From Clostridia bacterium (GTDB taxonomy: Bacteria; Bacillota; Clostridia; Oscillospirales; Acutalibacteraceae), in assembly GCA_024689165.1 (NCBI GenBank), contig JAILDS010000101.1, forward strand, positions 1 through 10,844: DNA of 10,844 nucleotides, given 5' to 3'. Within the stretch, counting starts at the first letter, position 1; each line of letters opens with the position of its first letter. A model generated the notes under the pieces. The model searched no databases, was not told where the DNA came from, and saw nothing but the letters and a program-made list of their open reading frames with translations. This document shows, piece by piece, positions 1-9,140 of the stretch. Both the position numbers and the translations under genes were made by a program.

Positions 1-1175
1 CCTTTGCCGAAGAAGCCTTTTTTGTCGTCCTCGTCGGGCTGGTTGCTGAGGCTGCCTCCGCTGAGCTCGTCGAACTCGCGCAGAGTCCGTTTCGCGTCCT
101 CGGAGAGCTTTTTCGGGACGTCGACCTTGATCCTCACGAGCTGGTCGCCCTTGCTGCGGGTGCCGTAGACGGGCATGCCCTTGTCCCTGAGCTTGAAGAC
201 CGTCTCGCTCTGGGTGCCGGAGGGTATCGTGTACTTCACGGAGCCGTCGAGCGTGGGGACCCTGAGCTCCGCGCCGAGGGCAGCCTGCGCGAACGAGATG
301 TGCATGTCGCACCACAGGTTCGCCCCGTCGCGCTTGAAAAAGTCATGCGGCCTGACGTTTATCTGCAGGTTGACCGAGCCGGCGGGACCGCCGTTGACGC
401 CCTTGTCGCCCTGGCCGCGCAGCTTGTAGACGTTGCCGTTGTCCAGTCCCGGCGGGATCTTCACGTTGAGGCTGACGTTCTTCCTGACCCTGCCGCCGCC
501 TCTGCACCTGGCGCAGGGGCTTTTCACGATACGCCCCTTGCCGCCGCACTTCGGGCACTGGGTCTGAGTGTTTATGACGCCCAGCGGCGTGCGAGCCTGC
601 TTCGTGACGCGGCCCGTGCCGCGGCAGTCCGGGCAGGTCTCCGCGGACGTCCCGGGGCTGCAGCCGGAGCCGGAGCAGTCCGGACAGACCTCGATCCTCG
701 CGACCTCGATATTTTTCTCCACGCCTTTGGCGGCTTCCTCGAGCGTGATCGTCACGGAAGCGGTGATGTCGCCGCCGGCTCTCGGGGCGTTGGGGTCCTG
801 CCTGGTCCTGCCGCCCCCGAAGAAGGAGCTGAAGATGTCGCCGAGGTCGCCCGCGCCGGAGAAGTCGCCGCCGAAGCCGGAGAAGCCTCCGAAGGGGTCG
901 AAGCCCCCGCCGAAGCCGCCCGCGCCCTGGCCCGCGCCGTAGCTCGGGTCCACGCCGGCGTGACCGAAGCGGTCGTACCGTTCCTTTTTCTGCGGGTCCG
1001 AGAGCACCTCGTACGCCTCATTGCACTCCTTGAACTTCTCCTCGGCTTCCTTGTCGCCGGGGTGAAGGTCGGGGTGGTACTTCTTGGCGGCCTCGCGGTA
1101 GGCTTTTTTGATCTCGTCCTCGCCCGCGCCCTTTGAAAGCCCCAGGACCTCGTAGTAATCGCGTTTTTCAGCCAT
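1..1175 (-). CDS. dnaJ: Chaperone DnaJ (Hsp40), 3' end cut by window edge
   Basis: Co-chaperone that delivers unfolded clients to DnaK and stimulates its ATPase in the cytoplasm. 391 codons are visible; the C-terminal end lies beyond position 1. A J domain covers about residues 1-68 with the HPD motif at 34-36. A Gly/Phe-rich linker follows (about 75-125), then a four-module zinc region from C164 to about 227 (CPDCSGSG, CPDCRGTG, CPKCGGKG, CARCRGGG), then the substrate-binding C-terminal domains. This full J-G/F-zinc-CTD order makes it type I DnaJ rather than a CbpA-like protein. The ATG at 1175 is preceded by an AAGGA-type ribosome binding site and gives the standard MAEKRDYYEVLG start. It is the last visible gene of the hrcA operon, 94 bp after dnaK, and a strong RNA hairpin lies in that gap. 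Confidence 0.97.
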   Translation of the reverse strand, partial: MAEKRDYYEVLGLSKGAGEDEIKKAYREAAKKYHPDLHPGDKEAEEKFKECNEAYEVLSDPQKKERYDRFGHAGVDPSYGAGQGAGGFGGGFDPFGGFSGFGGDFSGAGDLGDIFSSFFGGGRTRQDPNAPRAGGDITASVTITLEEAAKGVEKNIEVARIEVCPDCSGSGCSPGTSAETCPDCRGTGRVTKQARTPLGVINTQTQCPKCGGKGRIVKSPCARCRGGGRVRKNVSLNVKIPPGLDNGNVYKLRGQGDKGVNGGPAGSVNLQINVRPHDFFKRDGANLWCDMHISFAQAALGAELRVPTLDGSVKYTIPSGTQSETVFKLRDKGMPVYGTRSKGDQLVRIKVDVPKKLSEDAKRTLREFDELSGGSLSNQPDEDDKKGFFGK

Positions 1176-1196
1176 TGTCCATTCCTTATCCGTTCG

Positions 1197-1229
1197 CCGG
1201 CAGACGGCGTATTTCACGCCGCCTGCCGG
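1197..1229 (-). promoter_or_regulatory. RNA hairpin between dnaK and dnaJ
   Basis: An inverted repeat with 14-nt arms and a 5-nt loop (GAAAU in the transcript) lies between the dnaK stop and the dnaJ ribosome binding site. On the transcribed minus strand every position pairs, including one G.U wobble; read on the plus strand the same position is an A.C mismatch. That asymmetry favours a structure acting in the operon mRNA. No T-run follows, so it is not a standard intrinsic terminator. It may be an mRNA processing or stability element that sets dnaJ output relative to dnaK, which is inference. Confidence 0.6.
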
Positions 1230-1269
1230 TCACTGTTCAACGTTGAGACTTTTGACGGACCCTCAGCGA

Positions 1270-3117
<1,848 letters not shown>

Positions 3118-3181
3118 GGTTTTTTCCTCCTATATCCTCTGTTGTCGATAAACGCTTGTTTTCTTTTTTTCGCGCCGGCTG

Positions 3182-3742
3182 TCAGTTTACCGTTTTGACT
3201 CTCGCGGGTCTGATGAGCCTGTCGCCGATCCTGTAGCCCTTTTCAAAAACGTCCGAGATGAGGTTCTCGCCCATCGTCTCGTCCTCGGCGTGCATGAGGG
3301 CCTCATGCAGGTTGGGGTCGAACTCCTCGCCCGGCTCGCCGAACGCCTCCGCGCCGAGGTCGGAAAGGGCCTTCTCGAAGCCCGAAACCGTAAGCTCGAT
3401 GCCTTTTTTATAGGTCTCGTAATCGGACTGGGCGCCGGCGGCGCGGTCGAAATTGTCGATTATGGGCAGCAGCCTGCCGATGACGTCCGCCTTGGAGCTC
3501 ACGTAAAGCTCGTCCTTCTCGCGGGCGGTGCGCTTGCGGTAGTTGTCGTACTCCGCGAGCGTCCTGAGGTGCGAATCCTTCGCCGCCTCGAGGTCGGCCT
3601 TCGCTTTTTCAAGCTCCGCTTCGAGAGCGTCGATCTTCGCCCTGTACTGCGCCGAAGACATTTTCTTTTCTTTCTGATCCTTTTTCCCGGTATCCGCCGC
3701 CTCTTCGGCGGTATCAACGGCCGGATTGTTTTCTTCCGCCAT
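3182..3742 (-). CDS. grpE: Nucleotide exchange factor GrpE
   Basis: GrpE releases ADP from DnaK and acts as a homodimer. The 186-aa product has an acidic, low-complexity N-terminus (about 1-35), a long charged coiled coil (about 35-90) beginning near the KIDALEAELEKAKADL stretch, and the C-terminal beta domain carrying the family signature (FEKGY-RIGDRLIRPARV) just before the end. I place the start at ATG 3742. The upstream in-frame GTG at 3748 directly abuts the AGGAGG ribosome binding site with no spacing, whereas ATG 3742 sits 6 nt from it. The gene lies 41 bp after hrcA and 64 bp before dnaK with no promoter seen between, so it should be co-transcribed and under CIRCE control. Confidence 0.97.
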   Translation of the reverse strand: MAEENNPAVDTAEEAADTGKKDQKEKKMSSAQYRAKIDALEAELEKAKADLEAAKDSHLRTLAEYDNYRKRTAREKDELYVSSKADVIGRLLPIIDNFDRAAGAQSDYETYKKGIELTVSGFEKALSDLGAEAFGEPGEEFDPNLHEALMHAEDETMGENLISDVFEKGYRIGDRLIRPARVKTVN

Positions 3743-3783
3743 GGTCACCCTCCTGATGTCTGTATTCTGTCGTTGCTCCGCCG

Positions 3784-4800
3784 TTACTCCGCCGCTCTGC
3801 TCAGGAGCTCTCCGAGAACTCCCGCGGCGAACTCAACGCTTGCTATGAGCAGCCTGTAATCCGCGCGAAGCGGTGTTATCACGCCGATGTAGCCCTGCGG
3901 CGCCCCGTTGATACGGTAGGGAGCGTAGACCAGGCTTTCGTTCTCAAGCGCGCCGAACGCGTTTTCGCGTCCGATCCTGACGGCGGCTCCCGAAGCGTCG
4001 CCGAAGATCCTGCCGAGTCTGTCCCCGTTCTCGAAGAGCTCGAAGAGCCTTGCGGCGTCGCGCCGCGTCTCGGGATGGGCGAGCAGCTTGTCCGCTCCTC
4101 TGACCACCGTCTTCGCCTCCTCGTTGGCAAGCTCGTACAGCGAACCGAGTATCGGCAGCAGCGGCAGAGCCTGTTCCATGAGGGAAGCGGCGGCGGTCTG
4201 GACCGAGGCGATCGTTATCTCCGCGGGGCTCGCGCCGACGAAAAGCGACTGGGCTATGGAGTAGAACAGCCCCACCTGGACCCTGTCCGGCTCGGACCAG
4301 CAGCGGCAGACGCGCGTCCTGACCGCGCCGTTGGTCGTCGTCAGCACAAGAAGGCACGAGTTTCTGCCGAGGACGGACAGCTCCGCCGATTTGATCCTGC
4401 CGTCCGACAGCGCCGGGGACGTGCACACGGCGGCGTAGCCGGTCGAGGAGGACAGCGCGGAGGCCGCGTTTTCAAGTATCTTCTCTCCCTCGCCCTCGAA
4501 GGGGTCGATAAGGTCGAAGATACGCCTCGTCTGTTCCTCGGATATCTCCGAGCGGCCCATGAGCGAGTCGACGTAGTACCTCAGCCCCGCCTGCGTCGGG
4601 ACCCTCCCGGAGGAGGTATGCGGCTGGGTGAGCAGCCCCAGTGAGGTAAGCAGCGCCATTTCGTTGCGTATGGTGGCGGGAGACACGTTCAGTCCGCTCG
4701 TCGTCAGGAACTGCTTTGAGCCTACGGGCTCGCCGGTCGAGATGTAGCCCTCTATGATGCCGGAAAGGATCTCCTCACGCCTCGGACTCAGCCTTGCCAT
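3784..4800 (-). CDS. hrcA: Heat-inducible transcription repressor HrcA
   Basis: Repressor that binds CIRCE operators as a dimer and in many bacteria needs GroEL to stay active. The 338-aa protein has the N-terminal winged helix (about residues 1-75) with the family hallmarks GEPVGSKQF, VSPATIRNEMA and TSSGRVPTQAGLRYYVD. The central GAF-like dimerisation region and the C-terminal end (YIGVITPLRADY) also fit the family. Length is typical. The ATG at 4800 has an AAGGAGGTGA-type ribosome binding site about 7 nt upstream. First gene of the operon, with a CIRCE in its leader, so it is autoregulated. A second CIRCE in front of mcsA puts the divergent protease operon under the same repressor. Confidence 0.98.
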   Translation of the reverse strand: MARLSPRREEILSGIIEGYISTGEPVGSKQFLTTSGLNVSPATIRNEMALLTSLGLLTQPHTSSGRVPTQAGLRYYVDSLMGRSEISEEQTRRIFDLIDPFEGEGEKILENAASALSSSTGYAAVCTSPALSDGRIKSAELSVLGRNSCLLVLTTTNGAVRTRVCRCWSEPDRVQVGLFYSIAQSLFVGASPAEITIASVQTAAASLMEQALPLLPILGSLYELANEEAKTVVRGADKLLAHPETRRDAARLFELFENGDRLGRIFGDASGAAVRIGRENAFGALENESLVYAPYRINGAPQGYIGVITPLRADYRLLIASVEFAAGVLGELLSRAAE

Positions 4801-4825
4801 TCCCCGCTCACCTCCTTTTTTGCTG

Positions 4826-4852
4826 TTAGCACTCTCTGCTTTTGAGTGCTAA
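4826..4852 (-). promoter_or_regulatory. CIRCE operator of the hrcA operon
   Basis: Perfect consensus TTAGCACTC-N9-GAGTGCTAA. The palindrome extends one more pair (G/C) on each side. It lies in the hrcA 5' leader, 7 nt downstream of the -10 box and just upstream of the ribosome binding site. HrcA bound here would block transcription at or next to the start point. Confidence 0.98.
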
Positions 4853-4859
4853 CACGTTC

Positions 4860-4887
4860 ATTATATACGTTTTTGCCGTCTTGTCAA
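4860..4887 (-). promoter_or_regulatory. Sigma-A-type promoter of hrcA-grpE-dnaK-dnaJ
   Basis: On the minus strand, -35 TTGACA (4887-4882), 16-nt spacer, -10 TATAAT (4865-4860). Both hexamers match consensus exactly. The predicted start near 4853 abuts the CIRCE. A/T tracts at 4891-4906 sit where an UP element would (about -38 to -54). Confidence 0.92.
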
Positions 4888-4997
4888 GGCTTTTTTGAAA
4901 TTTTTTCTGCCGGATCGTCCCGGAAGCGCCACGGGGCGGCGATATATGATGTTTAAAAATATTGTCGTTTTTTTTGAAAAAAAGTTGTTCCGACGTA
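4888..4997. promoter_or_regulatory. Spacer between the two divergent heat-shock promoters
   Basis: 110 bp separate the two -35 boxes. The left end holds T6-GAAA-T6 (4891-4906) directly upstream of the hrcA -35. The right end holds T8-G-A7 (4968-4983) upstream of the mcsA -35. Both could act as UP elements for RNA polymerase alpha subunits. The middle is mixed-composition sequence. I see no ORF, no CtsR-type heptad repeat and no third CIRCE in it. Confidence 0.5.
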
Positions 4998-5025
4998 TTG
5001 ACAAGCGCAGAAAACCGACTATAAT
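4998..5025 (+). promoter_or_regulatory. Sigma-A-type promoter of mcsA-mcsB-clpC
   Basis: -35 TTGACA (4998-5003), 16-nt spacer, -10 TATAAT (5020-5025). The predicted transcription start is near 5032, next to the CIRCE. The layout is the same as in the divergent hrcA promoter: same hexamers, same 16-nt spacer, same 7-nt gap to CIRCE. Confidence 0.92.
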
Positions 5026-5032
5026 GAAATTG

Positions 5033-5059
5033 TTAGCACTCGACCTGCGAGAGTGCTAA
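5033..5059 (+). promoter_or_regulatory. CIRCE operator of the mcsA-mcsB-clpC operon
   Basis: Perfect TTAGCACTC-N9-GAGTGCTAA, with the palindrome again extended by one G/C pair. It begins 7 nt after the -10 box, in the mcsA leader. In Bacillus-type relatives this operon is controlled by CtsR heptad repeats. Here HrcA is the repressor indicated by the sequence. Confidence 0.98.
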
Positions 5060-5105
5060 CAAAAAAAACGGGAGACCTAAAAAAGTACCGAAAGGGTGAC
5101 GCGGC

Positions 5106-5606
5106 ATGATCTGTCAGATGTGCGGAAAAAATGAAGCGGATACGCGAATAAAAACCATCGTCAACGGAGATATGACACAGCTCGAGCTTTGCTCCGCCTG
5201 CGCCGCCAGAGCAGGATACGAAAGCTTGTTTTCGGGAACGCTCTTCGGACGGATGATGAGCGAACTGTCGCCTTTTGCGGCCCTGTCGGACATGACGGAC
5301 GGCGTCCTGAGGTGCGAGACCTGCGGCATGACGGAGGACGAGCTTCTGAGCACGGGCCGCGCGGGCTGCCCCGACTGCTACACGACCTTCAGAGCGAGGC
5401 TCGATCCGCTGATAAAAAAGCTCAGGGGCGCCGCCGGGTACGAGGGCAGGGTCCCCGGGACCGACGTAAAGCAGGAGGCTGCCGAAGACGAACGGCTGAT
5501 CTCGCTGCGTGAAAGGCTCGCCAGAGCGATCGAGGAAGAGGATTACGAAACGGCGGCGCTCCTCAGGGACGAGATGCGCGGTCTTTCCGGGGAGGATATG
5601 GCATGA
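5106..5606 (+). CDS. mcsA: McsA-like zinc/UVR-motif adaptor protein
   Basis: In Bacillus and Staphylococcus, McsA activates the arginine kinase McsB and works with ClpC. The 166-aa product starts MICQMCGKNEA, as McsA proteins do. It has two four-cysteine zinc modules: C3/C6 with C29/C32, and C70/C73 with C88/C91 (the CETCGM...GCPDCYTTF block). A C-terminal UVR motif covers about residues 130-163 (RLARAIEEEDYETAALLRDEM), comparable to UvrB/UvrC and the ClpC middle domain. All eight cysteines are present, so it looks functional. The ATG at 5106 follows AAAGGGTGA at a suitable distance. It is first in the CIRCE-controlled operon; its stop overlaps the mcsB start as ATGA, implying translational coupling. 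No ctsR gene precedes it. Confidence 0.93.
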   Translation: MICQMCGKNEADTRIKTIVNGDMTQLELCSACAARAGYESLFSGTLFGRMMSELSPFAALSDMTDGVLRCETCGMTEDELLSTGRAGCPDCYTTFRARLDPLIKKLRGAAGYEGRVPGTDVKQEAAEDERLISLRERLARAIEEEDYETAALLRDEMRGLSGEDMA

Positions 5607-6592
5607 ACGGGACAAGAAACGACGTTATAACCGGTTCGGCCGCGACGGTCTGCAGGAATTTCGCCGGAGTGCCTTTCACACATAAACTGACGGGAGCGGG
5701 CAGGGACCGCGTGGCCGGCGCCATAGACTCCGTCCTGGGCTCCGACCCGGGTCTGCGCCGCATAAGGCTCGACGAGACGGCGGGCTATATCCCGGCCGCG
5801 CTGTGCGAGCGCGGGATCATAACGAAAAGCTGCGCCGCCGACGAAAAAACCGCCGTGGTGTACATTTCACCGGACGAACGCGAGGCGGTGACCCCCTTCG
5901 ACGGCGCGCACGTCAGGATACGCGCCTTCGCGCCGGGGCTCGACTGCGCCGGGGCTCTCGAAAGGGCTCTCTCTACCGCTCAGGAGCTCGAAAACCGGAT
6001 CCCCGCGGCCTTCGACCCCGAATACGGCTACCTGTTTTCCGATCCTGCCGCGCTTGGCACGGGCGTAACGGCGGAGGTCTCTCTGCACCTCGGCTCGCTC
6101 GCGTACAGGGGCAGGCTCGCCGAGACCGCGGCGGCGTTTTCGAAGCTCGGGCTGAGCCTCAAGCCGCTGGACCCCTCGCGCGGGGACAGCCTCTGCCTGC
6201 TGTCCGACCCGCTCGGGGCCGGGATAAGCGAGGAAAAGGTCTGTTCGAACCTGACGGCCTTCGCCCTCCAGCTCGCGGACCTTGAGCGCAGGACCGCCGC
6301 GGAGCTGAAAAACGACAAAAAATTCCTTTCACGCGCGGCCGAGAGCCTCGGAAGGCTCGAAACGTCGACCGAGCTCACCTACGCCGAAATGACAAGGCTT
6401 CTCGGCGTCATGAGGGTCGCCGTCATCGCCGGCGTGTCGGACGCGGGGCTCGACGGCATAGACCGCCTTCTGGAAGAGTACTCTCCCGCCGTCATGAGCG
6501 CGTCCGTAGGCTACCGGCTCGACAGGCACACGAGGGACGTCGCCAGGGCCGCGGCGGCCGCCAGATATTTCCGGGGCAGGGATAACGACTGA
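5603..6592 (+). CDS. mcsB: McsB-family protein, probable catalytically dead arginine pseudokinase
   Basis: True McsB phosphorylates arginines on proteins to mark them for ClpCP. This 329-aa protein (family usually about 350-360) aligns to McsB along its length: RNF at 18-20, HVRI at 103-106, GYL at 142-144, LGTG at 151-154, and RDVARA at 311-316. I compared it with Bacillus subtilis McsB from memory. The SSRIR nucleotide-binding motif reads GSAAT (11-15). The catalytic NEED before HIRI reads FDGA (99-102). The CPTNVGTGLRA active-site loop reads DPAALGTGVTA (147-157), so the catalytic Cys is Asp and the Arg is Thr. The GEGSEA loop is unrecognisable near 190-196. The C-terminal RDxxRA motif, which binds phospho-arginine in McsB, is intact. 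The gene is open throughout, has a GGGAGG ribosome binding site and overlaps mcsA, so it does not look like a decayed pseudogene. Kinase loss is inference. Confidence 0.88.
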   Translation: MNGTRNDVITGSAATVCRNFAGVPFTHKLTGAGRDRVAGAIDSVLGSDPGLRRIRLDETAGYIPAALCERGIITKSCAADEKTAVVYISPDEREAVTPFDGAHVRIRAFAPGLDCAGALERALSTAQELENRIPAAFDPEYGYLFSDPAALGTGVTAEVSLHLGSLAYRGRLAETAAAFSKLGLSLKPLDPSRGDSLCLLSDPLGAGISEEKVCSNLTAFALQLADLERRTAAELKNDKKFLSRAAESLGRLETSTELTYAEMTRLLGVMRVAVIAGVSDAGLDGIDRLLEEYSPAVMSASVGYRLDRHTRDVARAAAAARYFRGRDND

Positions 6593-6670
6593 TATATCCG
6601 GACATCCCCCGGATCAAAGCAAATTTTATCGACATTGACTCATACACAAGAGAAAAGGAGTGGATAAGAT
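6593..6670. other. mcsB-clpC spacer
   Basis: 78 bp without an ORF. I see no CIRCE, no convincing sigma-A promoter and no terminator hairpin. The only clear signal is the clpC ribosome binding site AAGGAG ending at 6660. clpC is therefore most simply transcribed from the promoter at 4998-5025. Confidence 0.5.
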
Positions 6671-9118
6671 ATGATGAAATTTACGGGTTTTTCGCAGCAG
6701 GCCAATTCCGCGCTGAACATGGCGGCGACCTGCGCCGGCAAGCTGGGCCATTCCTACGTCGGCAGCGAACATATATTGACCGGCATCGCGGGCGAGGGCA
6801 GTTCGACCGCCTCGAAGGTACTTCAGGCGAAGGACATAACCGCCGAAAGATGCATAAACATGCTTCAGAGCCTCCTGGGGACGGGGTTCCCCGTGACGCT
6901 CGGCTTTTCGGACTTCACGCCGGGGAGCAAAAACATACTTGAACAGGCTATGGGCATCGCGCGTTCCATGAACCTGTCGCTCGTCACGCCCGAGCACCTG
7001 CTGATGGCGCTCCTTCGCGACACGCAGTCCTCTGCGGTCGCGATGCTCGCCCGCTTCGACGTCTCGCCCTCCGAGCTTTACAACGAGCTCGCCGACAGCC
7101 TCATGGGCGACGCCAAGTCGTCTGCCGCCGCGGAAGGCGGAAAAACCGGTTCGGACGAGAAAACGAAGACGCTTTCACAGTTCGGCATCGACCTGACCGC
7201 GAGAGCGAAGGAGGGCAAGATAGACCCTGTCATCGGCAGGCAGAAGGAGATCGAGCGCATAGAGCAGATCCTGTCGCGCCGCACCAAAAACAACCCCTGC
7301 CTTATCGGCGAGCCCGGCGTGGGCAAGACCGCCGTGGCGGAGGGGCTGGCGCTGAAGATCGTTTCGGGCGAGGTCCCGGACATCCTTAGCGACAAGCGTA
7401 TCTTCGCGCTCGACCTGACGGGCATGGTCGCCGGTTCGAAATACAGGGGCGAGTTCGAGGAGAGGATCAAAAAGGCGCTCGACGAGGTGCGCGACGCGGG
7501 CAATATAATCCTGTTCATCGACGAGATTCACACGCTCATCGGCGCAGGCTCCGGCGAAGGCTCGATGGACGCGGCCAACATACTCAAGCCGTCGCTCGCG
7601 CGCGGCGACCTGCACGTCATCGGCGCGACGACCCTTTCCGAATACAGGAAATACATCGAGAAGGACGCGGCTCTGGAGCGCAGGTTCCAGCCCGTCACCG
7701 TCGGCGAGCCCACCCCCGAGGAAAGCCTTGAGATACTCAAAGGGCTCCGCGACAAGTACGAGGCTCACCACAAGGTGAAGATCACCGACGAGGCGCTCGA
7801 AGCCGCCGTCAAGCTCTCCGTCAGGTACATACCCGACCGCTTCCTGCCGGACAAGGCGATAGACCTCATCGACGAGGCCGCCGCGAAGATCCGGCTCGGC
7901 GTTTACAACGCGCCGGACGACCTCAAGGCGATCGAGGAGAAGATCCGCGTGACCGGCGAGGAAAAGGCCGCCGCGGTCAACTCGCAGGACTTCGAGAGGG
8001 CTGCGAGGCTCAGGGACGAGGAAAAGCAGCTCGCAGAAAAGCTCGCCGAAGCGAAAGCCGCCTGGGAGGCGCGCAGCGCCGGAAAGAGCGGGGAGGTCTC
8101 CGGCGCGGACATCGCCGCCGTCGTGTCGCAGTGGACGGGCGTGCCCGTTACGCAGCTGACCGAGGAGGAGAGCAAGAGGCTGCTCGGGCTTGAGGAAGAG
8201 CTCCACCGCCGCGTGATCGGGCAGGACGTCGCCGTCAAGGCGGTAGCCGGCGCCATAAGGCGCGGCAGGGCGGGTCTGAAGGACCCGAAGCGCCCGATAG
8301 GCTCCTTCATCTTCTGCGGCCCCACAGGCGTGGGCAAGACGGAGCTGTGCAAGGCTCTGGCGGAGGCCATGTTCGGCAGCGAGGACGCGCTTATAAGGCT
8401 CGACATGAGCGAATATACCGAGAAATACTCGATCTCGAAGCTCATCGGCTCTGCCCCCGGCTACGTGGGCTACGAGGAGGGCGGACAGCTGACGGACAAG
8501 GTCAGGACCCGTCCCTACTCCGTCGTGCTTTTCGACGAGATAGAAAAGGCCGATCCCGAGATATTCAACCTGCTGCTGCAGATCCTTGACGACGGCAGGC
8601 TGACGGACTCTCAGGGGCGCACGGTCAGCTTCAAGAACTGCGTCGTCATCATGACCTCCAACGTCGGCGCGAGGCACGTGGCAGACAAGACCGGCGCGGC
8701 GCTGGGCTTCTCCGCCGACGGCGATGAGAAAAAGCGCGATTTCGAGCAGATCAGAGCCGCCGTGAACGCCGAACTGAAAAACACCTTCCGCCCCGAGTTC
8801 CTCAACCGCGTCGACGATATCATCGTCTTCGGCAGGCTGACGAAGGAAGAGATCGAAAAGATCGCGGGCAAGCTCCTGGAGACCGTTTCCGAAAGAGCTG
8901 CCGAAATGGGCGTCAACGTGAGCTTCGACGAATCCGCCGTAAAGCAGATCGCGGAGGCGGGCTTCGACGACTCCTACGGCGCAAGACCTCTGCGGCGCGC
9001 CATCGGCACGCAGATCGAGGACAAGCTCGCCGAAAGGATCCTCGAGGGCGCCTTCAAAACCGACGAGACCTACGTCTGCCGCTTCGACGGCGAAGATTTC
9101 ACCTTCGAAAAAAACTGA
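6671..9118 (+). CDS. clpC: ClpC-type AAA+ unfoldase of the ClpCP protease
   Basis: Hsp100 ATPase that unfolds substrates and feeds them to ClpP. The 815-aa protein has a double Clp_N repeat (about 1-145), then AAA-1 with Walker A GEPGVGKT (213-220) and Walker B ILFIDE (about 282-287). A short middle domain with a UVR motif (about 436-454, NSQDFERAARLRDEE) separates ClpC from ClpB and ClpA. AAA-2 has Walker A GPTGVGKT (550-557), Walker B VVLFDE (618-623), a ClpP-binding LGF tripeptide (678-680) and sensor-2 GARPLRR (770-776). Glutamates E33 and E108 match the two N-domain residues that bind phospho-arginine in B. subtilis ClpC (E32, E106). I choose ATG 6671 over 6674 because AAGGAG ends 10 nt upstream. 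No terminator is visible after the stop; low-G+C accessory DNA starts at once. Confidence 0.98.
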   Translation: MMKFTGFSQQANSALNMAATCAGKLGHSYVGSEHILTGIAGEGSSTASKVLQAKDITAERCINMLQSLLGTGFPVTLGFSDFTPGSKNILEQAMGIARSMNLSLVTPEHLLMALLRDTQSSAVAMLARFDVSPSELYNELADSLMGDAKSSAAAEGGKTGSDEKTKTLSQFGIDLTARAKEGKIDPVIGRQKEIERIEQILSRRTKNNPCLIGEPGVGKTAVAEGLALKIVSGEVPDILSDKRIFALDLTGMVAGSKYRGEFEERIKKALDEVRDAGNIILFIDEIHTLIGAGSGEGSMDAANILKPSLARGDLHVIGATTLSEYRKYIEKDAALERRFQPVTVGEPTPEESLEILKGLRDKYEAHHKVKITDEALEAAVKLSVRYIPDRFLPDKAIDLIDEAAAKIRLGVYNAPDDLKAIEEKIRVTGEEKAAAVNSQDFERAARLRDEEKQLAEKLAEAKAAWEARSAGKSGEVSGADIAAVVSQWTGVPVTQLTEEESKRLLGLEEELHRRVIGQDVAVKAVAGAIRRGRAGLKDPKRPIGSFIFCGPTGVGKTELCKALAEAMFGSEDALIRLDMSEYTEKYSISKLIGSAPGYVGYEEGGQLTDKVRTRPYSVVLFDEIEKADPEIFNLLLQILDDGRLTDSQGRTVSFKNCVVIMTSNVGARHVADKTGAALGFSADGDEKKRDFEQIRAAVNAELKNTFRPEFLNRVDDIIVFGRLTKEEIEKIAGKLLETVSERAAEMGVNVSFDESAVKQIAEAGFDDSYGARPLRRAIGTQIEDKLAERILEGAFKTDETYVCRFDGEDFTFEKN

Positions 9119-9140
9119 TACGGCAGAAAAACGAGAATGG

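Noticed and set aside
1197..1229. Intrinsic terminator between dnaK and dnaJ
   Set aside because: The hairpin is strong but no T-run follows on either strand, so it is listed as an RNA structure only.
3743..3748. GTG start six bases upstream of the grpE ATG
   Set aside because: The GTG directly abuts AGGAGG with no spacing, so ribosome positioning favours ATG at 3742.
5019..5615. Minus-strand open frame opposite mcsA, running across the CIRCE
   Set aside because: It would cover the mcsA promoter -10 and operator, and the plus strand encodes a clear McsA with all eight cysteines.
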